A stretch of DNA of 64,000 bases from an uncultured Rhodopila sp. (GTDB lineage Bacteria > Pseudomonadota > Alphaproteobacteria > Acetobacterales > Acetobacteraceae). Under the pieces are notes generated by a model. That model was not told where the DNA came from. It was given only the letters and a program-made list of their open reading frames with translations, and did not search any database. Each line of letters begins with the position of its first letter. Position 1 is the stretch's first letter. Below are positions 24,935 to 33,928 of the stretch, piece by piece. The stretch spans positions 1 to 64,000 of the forward strand of contig CAINOE010000174.1 of NCBI GenBank assembly GCA_903851415.1, in the 5' to 3' direction. The translations under genes and the position numbers were made by a program.

Positions 24935-27130
24935 CTATTGGGGGTCGCCCGGCTGGCCGGGCCCCGGCGACGTATATTCCAACCGCGCGTCATAAGCGCC
25001 GTAGCGCACGCCGTAGCTGCCGTAAGCCGCGTCGCTTGGCTGGGTTTTGGTTACCACAACGCCGCAAACGGACTTGCCGGTCGCCGCCACCCGCCGGGAA
25101 AGCTCCGCCGCCTCCGCCGTGCTGCCGGTCCGGTTGAATTCCGACACCAGAACGACGGTGTCGCACAGGCGCGCCACCACAAGTCCATCGGGAACCGAAA
25201 GAATCGGCGGCGTGTCGCACAGCACCAAATCATAGTCCTGGCGCGCCCATCCGAGGATATCGCTGAACTCGCTCGAACGCAGGAAGCTGACCGGATTCGC
25301 GCTGGCAGGGAACATCAGCACATGAAGCGCGCTGTTCCGGTCCTTGACCACCCCCCGCAACCCGCTTTGCGCCGGCTCGTACTCCGCGGCATGCCGCTCC
25401 GCGACGTAACGCGTCGCGCCGGGATGCAAATCGCAATGAAGCAGCAGGACACGCCACCCGAAGCCGGCAAAGTTTCGGCCCAGGGCCACGGCAACCGTGC
25501 TCTTGCCTTCGTTCGGCAAAGCCGACGTGATCGCCAGAACTTTCGCCTTCGACCGGGCCAGGACATTTTCCAGTTCGATTGTCACACCTAGCAACGCAAT
25601 ATCCGCGGCACCGGCATCGACACTCCGCGGCTGATCGAGGACGCCCAGGCTTCTCGGGTTCACCGCATTGAATTTCGGAACGGAACCAAGCAGCGGGCCG
25701 GCAAGCAAACCAGCCTGTTCGTTCGCCGAAAGCCGCAGCCTGCGGACAAAGCCGGCGACGAGAACCGTAACCGACGACAGGATAAAACCGAGCAACGCAC
25801 CCGCAATGCTGAAAAGCGTCTTGTCCGGAAATGCCGGCAGCACGGGAACCGTGGCCCGCGTCAGGATCCTCGCATTCGGATCCACCGGTTGAGCCGCAAC
25901 AGCAATGAGGCGGTCCTGAATCCCGCCGGCCACACGGCGCAGGTTGGCAAGATTGTCGCGCTCCCGGGAGACCAGCAAAATGGCGCCTGAATCCTTGGTG
26001 TTCTGGCTCCGGACGCCGTCGTAGCGGTGCGACAGGGATGCGATGACCTGATTGGCGGCATCAAGATCCGCTTTTCGCTGCCTGACGATCCGGTCGGCCT
26101 CCGCGACGAGTTTCTTGCGAAGCTGGTTGAGCTGAGCCTGGGGCGCCAGAAGGTTATCGGGCTTCAGCTTCGCGGACATCAGCGCGTAATCGGCCTGCTT
26201 TTCGGCATAGAGACGCCGCAGATTCGAGGTGGACAGCCCGCCCATGTCCAGCAGTTCCGACAGACGATCCGGATCGCCGCCCGCCTCAGCGCGCAGCGAG
26301 GCGGCCGAATCATAAGCGGCCTGGCGCTCCGCCGCCACCGCCCGCGCCCGCGAAAGATCGCCCGCCAGCAGGGTAAAGTCCTTTTGCACACCAGGAATTT
26401 CGGAATCTTCGATCATTCCGGGCTTCTGCAGCAGCGACGCGATGCGTTGCTCCGCATCCCGAATCTGCTCGTTGGTCTGCTGCAATCGTTCCTGCAGGGC
26501 GGTCGCCACGCTCTTGGAACTGTAGCCCTGCGAGGCAATCCGTTCCTGCATATAATAGTCCAGCAGGTGGTTGATGATGTCCGCACTGAAGACCGGGTCG
26601 GGCGTGGATGCCTGCAAGGCGATCACGCTGCTGTCCTTGCCGGCGACAGCGCGGACCGCGGACCTTATATAGGCCAAACGCGTCGCTTGACGCAGCGCAG
26701 CGGCTTTGCCGGCATCGGCGTCCTCGGTCAGGTGCATCCACGACAAAACGTCTTGCAGGCGAGACGACAGCCACCCCGGCTGCTCAAGCGCCGGAGGGAA
26801 CGTGACGGTGTCCGCAACCCTGGACAGAATGCCGTCGGCATCCATCACCTGCTGCTCGGTCGCAACGACGGCGGAGTTGACCGCGGTAGCGTAAAATGAG
26901 TGTTCGGCATCCGACACGATCGACGACTCCGCGCGGACGACCAGTTCGCCTTTGGCGACGTAACTCTTTGGCAGAACCAGCGCGGCGGCGAACGCACACA
27001 GCAGCCCGAGCAGGGTGCACAGCGCGATGCGCCACCTGTGGTTCCACAGCATTCGGACCACCTCGACAAGATCGAATCCCGCCAACCGGGAGTCCGGCGC
27101 CGAATTGTAATCCACCAGGTTTGCCGCCAT
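24935..27130 (-). CDS. Wzc/GumC-type polysaccharide co-polymerase with BY-kinase domain
   Basis: The protein controls chain length and export in Wzy-dependent polysaccharide synthesis. It has a Wzz-type domain with a first membrane segment (residues about 35-55), a long periplasmic coiled-coil region (about 200-410), a second membrane segment (about 445-470) and a cytoplasmic tyrosine kinase. The kinase has Walker A ALPNEGKST, an A' motif LLLHCDLHPG and Walker B LVLCDTPP. The C-terminus has a tyrosine cluster (YGSYGVRYGAYDARLEY) for autophosphorylation. It is cotranscribed with the following glycosyltransferase. Confidence 0.92.
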   Translation of the reverse strand: MAANLVDYNSAPDSRLAGFDLVEVVRMLWNHRWRIALCTLLGLLCAFAAALVLPKSYVAKGELVVRAESSIVSDAEHSFYATAVNSAVVATEQQVMDADGILSRVADTVTFPPALEQPGWLSSRLQDVLSWMHLTEDADAGKAAALRQATRLAYIRSAVRAVAGKDSSVIALQASTPDPVFSADIINHLLDYYMQERIASQGYSSKSVATALQERLQQTNEQIRDAEQRIASLLQKPGMIEDSEIPGVQKDFTLLAGDLSRARAVAAERQAAYDSAASLRAEAGGDPDRLSELLDMGGLSTSNLRRLYAEKQADYALMSAKLKPDNLLAPQAQLNQLRKKLVAEADRIVRQRKADLDAANQVIASLSHRYDGVRSQNTKDSGAILLVSRERDNLANLRRVAGGIQDRLIAVAAQPVDPNARILTRATVPVLPAFPDKTLFSIAGALLGFILSSVTVLVAGFVRRLRLSANEQAGLLAGPLLGSVPKFNAVNPRSLGVLDQPRSVDAGAADIALLGVTIELENVLARSKAKVLAITSALPNEGKSTVAVALGRNFAGFGWRVLLLHCDLHPGATRYVAERHAAEYEPAQSGLRGVVKDRNSALHVLMFPASANPVSFLRSSEFSDILGWARQDYDLVLCDTPPILSVPDGLVVARLCDTVVLVSEFNRTGSTAEAAELSRRVAATGKSVCGVVVTKTQPSDAAYGSYGVRYGAYDARLEYTSPGPGQPGDPQ

Positions 27131-27330
27131 ATTTTAAGATGTCCCCGAAATGGTCTCGTCGTGGCCGGCAGCTCCGATGGAGTCCGCCCGATAAGAAGCT
27201 TTCATTCTGCGGTTCGCAGGCAACAGGGCACGCCGCGATGCACGTCGTCCAAAAGTTGCATCATTGATGCCACAAATGTCTCCTGCGCGGATTCAAGGCA
27301 AGAGCTTTCCTAAGCCAATTTAAGGTGACC

Positions 27331-27367
27331 TTTGAAATTTCAAAAATGGCGTCCGCATTGATGCGGA
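27331..27367. promoter_or_regulatory. Palindrome and hairpin between the GT9 and wzc-like genes
   Basis: TTTGAAATTTCAAA (27331-27344) is a perfect 14-base palindrome. Next to it TCCGCAT-TG-ATGCGGA (27352-27367) forms a hairpin six bases downstream of the GT9 stop on the minus strand and is followed there by GCCATTTTTG. The hairpin could be a terminator. The palindrome could be an operator for the wzc-like gene 200 bases on. Confidence 0.4.
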
Positions 27368-27373
27368 ACGGCT

Positions 27374-28600
27374 TCAGGCCCGGGTGGCGTCAAGATCCGC
27401 GGGCAATCGCGACTTTATCCCTTTGCGCAATAACGTCCTGCTGGCATCGAGAACCTTTTCGACCGGAATAAATTTCATGCAATCCTCGGCGTCGGGTGGA
27501 AACTCGAAGCCCAGATTCAGGTAGCCCACCCGCACATCATCCGGCACCGGTTCGGGCACCAGATTGATCGCGTGCGAAGAAACCGGCCCCCAGCGCTTCG
27601 GATTCGTCGGGCCGTGCAAGGCAACCAGCGGAACGCCGATCGCGGCGGCCATGTGCATGATGCCTGTGTTGACCGAAACGACCAATTCGGCGTCGCTCAG
27701 CAGGCTTGCCGTCCGGCCCAGGTTCAGGCGTCCGGCCAGATCGATCGGATAAACCCCCGACCGGGCAGCCGCGGCCATCAGGCGGCTGGATTTGCCGGCA
27801 TCGCCGGCAGCGCCCGTCATGACCACCCCGTAGCCATCCTCACCGAGGGATCTTGCGAGAGAAATCCAATGCTCAGCCGGCCATTCCTTCAGTTCCGCGC
27901 GCCCTCCGCCGGCCCAGGGGTGCAGCACCACATACGGAGCGGCCGCCGGACCGCGGCCGCCACCACCTTCCTGCAACGGGATCGCGATGCGGGGAACCGC
28001 ATCCGCAACCGCCCCCACCGCCTCCGCCAACCCCCGGTAATTCTCCAGCTCATGCCGATCGGCGCGGTGATCGGCGACGCTGTCGAAGGCATAGTGGCGG
28101 GATTGGTTCGGGGTGCGGAAACCGACGGTATATCCCGCTCCGCCGAATGCACAATAGATCGCGCTGATCCGAAGCCATTGGTTGGCATCGATCAGCAAAT
28201 CGAAACGTTGGCGGCGGATAAGCCCGATCGCCCGCAACGGCGAGAACAGCGGCAGGACCACCGAGCCGTCGATATGCGGCAACAAGGGCGCAATGCCGGC
28301 GTTGGTTTTCGTCAGCAGCATGACGACCCTGGCGCCGGGGAATCGCCGTTTTAGATCGACAACGATAGCACTGGATAGCAGGGCATCCCCGATCGCGCCG
28401 AAGGCGCACAATCCGATGCTCGCCGGCTCCCGCATTTTTCCAGGCGCAAGCCGCCGGAACCAGCCGGCCATCAGCAGAATAATCCGCCCGGCATGAAAAT
28501 CCAGCGCCCGGCTGAGACGTCCGGACCGCACGGTCCCGCCGCCGCTCCGCCATGGCAAGCGAAACCCTCGCACCCGGCGCGACCCGGTAGATCCGCTCAT
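27374..28600 (-). CDS. Glycosyltransferase family 9 (heptosyltransferase-like)
   Basis: The 408-residue protein has the GT9 layout. The N-terminal half has ASIGLCAFGAIGDALLSSAIVVDLKRRFPGARVVML. The C-terminal half has YVVLHPWAGGGRAELKEWPAEHWISLARSL and the donor-binding stretch LVVSVNTGIMHMAAAIGVPLVALHGPTNPKRWGP. GT9 enzymes include ADP-heptose:LPS transferases, but relatives also work in exopolysaccharide synthesis. The ATG overlaps the stop of the sugar transferase gene (TGATG). About 65 N-terminal basic residues precede the GT9 domain, so a later start is possible. Confidence 0.85.
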   Translation of the reverse strand: MSGSTGSRRVRGFRLPWRSGGGTVRSGRLSRALDFHAGRIILLMAGWFRRLAPGKMREPASIGLCAFGAIGDALLSSAIVVDLKRRFPGARVVMLLTKTNAGIAPLLPHIDGSVVLPLFSPLRAIGLIRRQRFDLLIDANQWLRISAIYCAFGGAGYTVGFRTPNQSRHYAFDSVADHRADRHELENYRGLAEAVGAVADAVPRIAIPLQEGGGGRGPAAAPYVVLHPWAGGGRAELKEWPAEHWISLARSLGEDGYGVVMTGAAGDAGKSSRLMAAAARSGVYPIDLAGRLNLGRTASLLSDAELVVSVNTGIMHMAAAIGVPLVALHGPTNPKRWGPVSSHAINLVPEPVPDDVRVGYLNLGFEFPPDAEDCMKFIPVEKVLDASRTLLRKGIKSRLPADLDATRA

Positions 28601-30069
28601 CAAACCGCCCCGCGGCCCTGAAGCACGGCGGGCGCGGTCTTGGCGAGGATCGCGATATCGTGCCAAAGCGTCCAGTTCTTGACATACCACGTATCAAGCT
28701 GAACCCGCTGCTCAAATCCCGTATCGGATCGGCCGCTGACCTGCCAAAGGCCGGTGATGCCGGGGCGCGTTTCGTAATAATATACGATGTCGTCTCCGTA
28801 ATAAGGGACTTCGCCCCGCACGATCGGACGCGGGCCCACCAGGCTCATTTCCATGCGCAGCACGTTGATGAGCTGCGGCAATTCGTCAAGGCTGGTCTTG
28901 CGCAGGATGCGGCCGATCCGTGTCACCCGCGGATCATTGCGAAGTTTTCGATAAAGCGACCATTCCAGCGCCGCATCAGGGTCCCCGGCGATCAAATGGG
29001 ACAGCACCTTGTCGGCCTCGGGTACCATCGACCTGAACTTCAGGCAGTTGAACTCGCGTCCTCCGGCGCCGACGCGGCGGTGTGCGAAGAACACCGGCCC
29101 TTTATCGAGCTTCACCGCGGCCGCGATGATCGCGAAGACCGGGGCTATGAGAAGCAGCAGCACGAAAGCCACAACGATGTCGAACAGCAACTTGGTGGCG
29201 CGGGATATCGGCTGCGCCAGGTTGTTGCGGAACGTGAACATCATCGTGTCGTGGCTGAAAAAATTGGTCTGCTCGAAACCGAGCACGGGCAGGCCGCCGA
29301 GTCGCGGCATGACGGCGAAACCGATGCGCTGGCGAAGCAGCGATTGCGTTATCGCCGATGTCAGCGAATCCTCCGGGTCGAACACCAGGATCAGCAGCTC
29401 CGCCCGATGCTGGCGCAGAATGTTGCTCCAAAACTGTCCCGATTCCGGATCGACGCCGGATGCCGGAACGACCCCCGCGACCGAGTACCCCAGCGCCGGT
29501 TCGGACAACAGCGCCGCCTCCGCCTGGCGCGCCGCCTGTCCCGAGCCGATAACCACCGTTCGCAGTTCCCAGAGGCCGAATTTTCCGAGGATGCCGCGCG
29601 TGACCGCGCGAAACATCAACACCGCAATCGGGAAAAACACCCAGGTCAGCCCGAGCAGCATGCGCGATTGCGGGCGGTGCAACTGGAAATTCAGGAAGCC
29701 GTCGCACAGCAGCGCAACGATGCTCGCGGTCGTGATGTTTTGCAACGCGCTCCAGAATGGCAGGCGCGACGCATAGTGCCCCCTTCGCGCGAAATACAGC
29801 ATGACACCCGCCAACAAGGCGGCATCGTGAAGACTCGCTGATTCAACGTGCGCTGCGGTGAGCGGCAATCCCGAAACGATCATGCCCCAGAGCCACGCCA
29901 GCAACGCGGCCGAACCGAAGGCGACCGCGAATGCGGAAATGTCCGCCGCCGCGAGCGATGTGCCGCGCAACCAGTGAACGGATGTGCCGCCCCCCCGGAG
30001 GCGCGAAATTAACCGGGATTCTGATACGAGTTCGGCGCGTGATGACTGAAAACGGGAAATTACCGCCAT
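28600..30069 (-). CDS. Undecaprenyl-phosphate sugar phosphotransferase (initiating transferase)
   Basis: This enzyme starts each repeat unit by placing a sugar-1-phosphate on undecaprenyl phosphate. It is of the long WbaP/GumD-like type. It has four or five N-terminal membrane segments, a CoA-binding-like middle domain (TVVIGSGQAARQAEAALLSE), then another membrane segment and the catalytic domain with PVFFAHRRVGAGGREFNCLKFRSM, RKTSLDELPQLINVLRMEMSLVGPRP and ETRPGITGLWQVSGRSD. It is the first gene of the minus-strand operon. I used ATG at 30069; a GTG at 30108 is possible. Confidence 0.92.
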   Translation of the reverse strand: MAVISRFQSSRAELVSESRLISRLRGGGTSVHWLRGTSLAAADISAFAVAFGSAALLAWLWGMIVSGLPLTAAHVESASLHDAALLAGVMLYFARRGHYASRLPFWSALQNITTASIVALLCDGFLNFQLHRPQSRMLLGLTWVFFPIAVLMFRAVTRGILGKFGLWELRTVVIGSGQAARQAEAALLSEPALGYSVAGVVPASGVDPESGQFWSNILRQHRAELLILVFDPEDSLTSAITQSLLRQRIGFAVMPRLGGLPVLGFEQTNFFSHDTMMFTFRNNLAQPISRATKLLFDIVVAFVLLLLIAPVFAIIAAAVKLDKGPVFFAHRRVGAGGREFNCLKFRSMVPEADKVLSHLIAGDPDAALEWSLYRKLRNDPRVTRIGRILRKTSLDELPQLINVLRMEMSLVGPRPIVRGEVPYYGDDIVYYYETRPGITGLWQVSGRSDTGFEQRVQLDTWYVKNWTLWHDIAILAKTAPAVLQGRGAV

Positions 30070-30885
30070 CGTTGAATGAGCCTCGCGATTTTGTCCATGG
30101 GCAGGCACGTGCGGGAAGCAATATCCGTCCGAAGCATGACGTCAAACGATCCGATCCTGCTGCAACCAAGGTGTCATTACGTTTGTCATTATCAAAAGCC
30201 GCGGCGGACTCCGTCCGGTCACGATTAATGCTAGCGAAATCCGGATATTGCGCAACCCCGGTCTTTCTCGTTCTCCCAGTCGTGATGTCGGTTCGGGTCC
30301 GCGCTGCGGGCGTCCGCATCATGTTCGATTATGTATCGAAACCCCAAGGGGTTCGACCGCATCAGGATCGTTTCAGGGTCTTCAGTGATCATATCTTTCG
30401 ATACAATTTTGGTTTTGCGTCTGCTCATGGCATGTGCGTTACACTTTCGGGAGAGGAGCGCCGGCAAGCGATGCGCAAAGCGAATCGACCTGCCGTCCGC
30501 CATCTCAGGGTTCAGTGCGCCGATCATGGGCCTGACGACATATCGTTGCGTTTTGGCGATGCGTCGCGAATCGTGACGCTGCCTGCGGCGGCCCGGCCGA
30601 TCCGCCATTCGCACGCCGATTCGTTCGCCTCCGCCGGGCACGCGGCGCGGCGGCGGCATCACAACCGAACGCAACAATGTCCGGCCGGCGCGGACAGCGG
30701 GAAAATCCGGCGGTCTTCATTCACCACCGCCGCGCCCGGCCGATTCGCCCGGCGTGAAACCCAAAACAAGCCCGGCGGCAGGGGCAACGAAAAGTTGCGC
30801 GGACAAATTGGCCGCGGCGCTTGCCGGCGCGGACGAGGCCGGTGAAAAAGCCCATTGAAACCGGCAGGAGCGATCCATTCTTAGT
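30070..30885. other. 816-bp divergent control region of the exopolysaccharide locus
   Basis: No convincing gene is visible. The region separates the two divergent polysaccharide gene sets and is AT-richer than its flanks between about 30180 and 30460. It contains two inverted copies of TGTATCGAAA and a 21-base near-palindrome, listed separately. Confidence 0.55.
30332..30405. promoter_or_regulatory. Candidate operator pair in the exopolysaccharide control region
   Basis: TGTATCGAAA at 30332-30341 and its exact reverse complement TTTCGATACA at 30396-30405 face each other 54 bases apart. The first overlaps a near-perfect palindrome, TCGAAACCCC-AA-GGGGTTCGA (30336-30356). The arrangement suggests a dimeric regulator binding in the divergent promoter region. 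The regulator is unknown. Confidence 0.4.
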
Positions 30886-32388
30886 TTGAAACACCGAGCC
30901 GCGCGTGTCTCGGATCAGCCGGCCCTCGGTGCCGCCGTCTTGACGATTGTCCTGGCAACGCTGGCGGCAAGATTCCTGGCCTTGTCGTTATCGTCGATCG
31001 ATTGGGATGAGGGCGTCTATATAACGATGGCTCAACGGTGGCTGCTTGGCGATTTGCCGTACGTTGCAATATGGGATCAGCATCCGCCCGGCCTGCCCGC
31101 TTTGCTGGCAATCGTCCAGGCGATCGTTCCCGATCCGGTCGCCGGCGCCCATCTCGCCGCCGGCGCCGCCGTGGCCGCAACGGCGGTTCTGCTGCACCGG
31201 TTTGCCGCAGTCCATGCGGACTGCCCACGCGCCGGACTGGTCGGCGCATTGCTCTATATCGTTTGCATTTCGCGCTGGAGCGGCCTGTCGGCCAATACCG
31301 AGGTGTTCAATAACGCGATCGTCACATTCGCCGCATTCCGCCTGTTCGGGGCGTCCCTCGACAGGCGGAACAAAGCGTTGCCCGCCATCCAGGCCGCGGC
31401 GGCCCTCGGTATCGGGCTGCAGATCAAGTATGTGGTCTTTCCGGAGGCCACGCTGCTTTGCCTCGGTTACCTCGTCGCACTGTATCGCCAAGGCTGCTCG
31501 CCCGCGGCGGTCGTCGTGCGGGCTGGCCAGCTTGTCCTGGCAGGGTGCCTGCCAACCGCCGTTGTGCTGGCCTATTTCTGGTCCCACGGGGCGTTGCAGG
31601 CCTTCCTCGACGCGAATGTGGGTTCCAATCTGGCCTATCTCGCCATCGCGCCATCCGTTTCGGAGTCCATCCAGTCCGGCGCCAGCGGCATCGCCCCGGT
31701 CGTGGGTTGCCTCGTGGCAATCGTCGTGGCGATGGCACGCGCCGGCCGGCGGCAGCCGCGCCAAACCGGCGGCATCACGTTGGAGGCCTGGATCGCGCTG
31801 TGGACCGCGGCAGCCGTACTGGACGTCTGCATGCCGCTGAAGTTCTCGACGCACTATTTTTTCGCGCTGTATCCGCCGCTGTGCCTGGGCGGAGCCCTCG
31901 CCCTCGCGGCCCTAGCGGAGCGGCGGCCGCAGCTCCTGACCATCGGCGCCGCGGCGCTATTGCTGTCAGCGGCCCCGCCCTGGGTCGTCGCGATGGCAAG
32001 GGCCGCGCGATGCGACGACACGCCGCGCATCGTCGCCGACCGCCTCCGCGATGCCGGCGCGGGCGACCGGAGCGTGTATGTCTATGACTATCAGCCCGCG
32101 ATCTATGCGCTCGCGCGCATAGCGCCTCCGACGCCGTTCGTGCTGACGGGCGAGCTCGGCACATTCAGCCAGAGCTCCGGATTCAACGGCCCGGACGAAT
32201 TGCGCCGCATCCTCAGCACGCGCCCGCGCTTTCTCGTGGTCCGAAGCGGCCCTTCGCTGCGGCCCGATCTGCACGCCGCCGACGATATCGATGCGGTCAT
32301 CCAGGCCGCGCTGGCCGCCTATCGCCTCTCCTACGTCCTTGCCGATGAGACCGACGGCTCCATTGTCAGCGTCTATGAGTTGTCATGA
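30886..32388 (+). CDS. GT39/ArnT-like membrane glycosyltransferase
   Basis: This 500-residue integral membrane protein has about ten hydrophobic segments. The first external loop carries the acidic pattern SSIDWDEGVYITMAQRWLLGDLPYV followed by WDQHPPGLP. The D-E and H-P-P-G combination is typical of the dolichyl-phosphate-mannose/ArnT superfamily, which transfers sugars from polyprenyl-phosphate donors on the periplasmic side. The start is unclear. A TTG at 30886 lies 15 bases after AGGAG (30866-30870), whereas an in-frame ATT at 30877 would be ideally spaced. It heads the plus-strand operon. Confidence 0.78.
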   Translation: MKHRAARVSDQPALGAAVLTIVLATLAARFLALSLSSIDWDEGVYITMAQRWLLGDLPYVAIWDQHPPGLPALLAIVQAIVPDPVAGAHLAAGAAVAATAVLLHRFAAVHADCPRAGLVGALLYIVCISRWSGLSANTEVFNNAIVTFAAFRLFGASLDRRNKALPAIQAAAALGIGLQIKYVVFPEATLLCLGYLVALYRQGCSPAAVVVRAGQLVLAGCLPTAVVLAYFWSHGALQAFLDANVGSNLAYLAIAPSVSESIQSGASGIAPVVGCLVAIVVAMARAGRRQPRQTGGITLEAWIALWTAAAVLDVCMPLKFSTHYFFALYPPLCLGGALALAALAERRPQLLTIGAAALLLSAAPPWVVAMARAARCDDTPRIVADRLRDAGAGDRSVYVYDYQPAIYALARIAPPTPFVLTGELGTFSQSSGFNGPDELRRILSTRPRFLVVRSGPSLRPDLHAADDIDAVIQAALAAYRLSYVLADETDGSIVSVYELS

Positions 32389-32422
32389 CGCAGCCCCACT
32401 TGCGCGCGCCGGCCTCCGCTGA

Positions 32423-33925
32423 ATGACCGAGGCGAGGTGCGAGATCGATCATCCGCCGCCCGCGCCGCCGGGCGGCAGGAGCAAGAACGTCAGGCTGCCG
32501 CGCCCCGGGACCCGCGCGCTGGCCTTTCTGTGGACCGCCGGCGAAAGTGCCGCCAGGCAGATCATGGGCCTCGGCCTGTCGCTGGCGGTACTGGCGTTCG
32601 TCACGCCGCATGATCTCGGCGTCTATTCCATCGCCTTTTCGATCGTCCTTGTGCTGGCCCTGATCGTCGATGATCCGGTCAGCGAGGCGCTGATCCAGCG
32701 GCCGGTCGCCAGCGCGCTGGACTGGGACACCGGCTTCACTGTCAACCTCGCCGTCGCCTGCGGCATGGTGGCCTTCGCCGCCGCCATCAGCTCCCCGGTT
32801 GCCGCGTGGCTGGCGGTCCCGGAACTGCGGACCGCGCTCCCGGTGCTCGCAGCCTGCATTATTGCCGGCGCCCTGGGCAACATCCAGCGATCGCATCTGA
32901 CGCGCGATATGCGGTTTCCGGTGCTGGTCAAGATTTCGGTCGCAGCCAACCTGGCCGGGGGCGCCGGCGCGCTGGCCCTGGCCGTGGCGGGCTTCGGCTA
33001 TTGGGCGATGATCGCCGGGACGCTGATAACCAATGCCGCCGGCACAGCGATGTACCGGCGCGCCGCATCCTGGCGGCCCCGGCTGCGGATCAGCCGCGAA
33101 AGCCTGCTGTCCCTGTCCGGCTTTGCCGGGCAATCCTTTGCCGCCCATTGCGTCTCGCTCATGCGTGAAGGCACCCTGCCGATCATACTTGGGTATGCGA
33201 GCAGTGCGACGGATGTCGGATATTTCAGCCTGGCGCTGCGCATCAGCCGCACCCTCGGGCTGTTTTTCGAGGACATGACGCGGCGCCCGTTGTTCACGCT
33301 CATGAGCCGGCTGGCGCAGGAGCCGCAACGCGCCGCGTCCTTCCTGCTCGACCTGATCACCGTTGTGGGCGCCGTTGCGTTGCCGGCCTTTGCCGGTCTC
33401 GCGCTGCTCGGTCCGGACGCCGCTGTGCTGGTATTCGGCGCCAAATGGGCCCCGGCCGGTCACCTGTTGCCGTTGCTCTGCGCCATCGTGTTCGGCTGGT
33501 TCACGCTGCATGTGCCGGCCGTGGCGATGCGGGCAACGGGCGAAGCCAGGCGCTCGATCTGGTTGCTGGCGGTGCCGACTGCGATCGACCTTGTGCTGTT
33601 CGCGACGCTGCTTCGCGCCGATCTCGAAACGGCGCTCACCGGCATGGCGGTTCGCGCGGCGGTCTGGCTGCCGCTGCTGGCGGCTGTCGTGCACCGGCGG
33701 CTCGGCGTCGCCGGAACGGCCATCCTGGCGCGTTGGACCCTGCCGCTGCTGGGCGTCTGCTGCATGACGCTTTGCATCGAGATCGTGCGGCCGCATGTTA
33801 ACGCGGGATGGACCGGGTTGCCGGTGCTGCTGACCGTGGGCGCGCTGTCCTACGCCGCGGTGCTCGCGGCCGGCTGGGCCCTGGGCGATCGCCGCCTTTA
33901 CCGGGCATTGAGGGAAATCAGATAG
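32423..33925 (+). CDS. Wzx-like polysaccharide flippase
   Basis: The 500-residue protein has about 12 hydrophobic segments and follows the polysaccharide transport (PST/MOP) family pattern. It begins with LAFLWTAGESAARQIMGLGLSLAVLAFVTPHDLGVYSIAFSIV, then DDPVSEALIQRP and HLTRDMRFPVLVKISV. It would flip lipid-linked repeat units to the periplasm for the Wzy-like polymerase encoded on the other strand. It lies 34 bases after the GT39-like gene and three bases before the GT2 gene. Confidence 0.87.
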   Translation: MTEARCEIDHPPPAPPGGRSKNVRLPRPGTRALAFLWTAGESAARQIMGLGLSLAVLAFVTPHDLGVYSIAFSIVLVLALIVDDPVSEALIQRPVASALDWDTGFTVNLAVACGMVAFAAAISSPVAAWLAVPELRTALPVLAACIIAGALGNIQRSHLTRDMRFPVLVKISVAANLAGGAGALALAVAGFGYWAMIAGTLITNAAGTAMYRRAASWRPRLRISRESLLSLSGFAGQSFAAHCVSLMREGTLPIILGYASSATDVGYFSLALRISRTLGLFFEDMTRRPLFTLMSRLAQEPQRAASFLLDLITVVGAVALPAFAGLALLGPDAAVLVFGAKWAPAGHLLPLLCAIVFGWFTLHVPAVAMRATGEARRSIWLLAVPTAIDLVLFATLLRADLETALTGMAVRAAVWLPLLAAVVHRRLGVAGTAILARWTLPLLGVCCMTLCIEIVRPHVNAGWTGLPVLLTVGALSYAAVLAAGWALGDRRLYRALREIR

Positions 33926-33928
33926 AGT

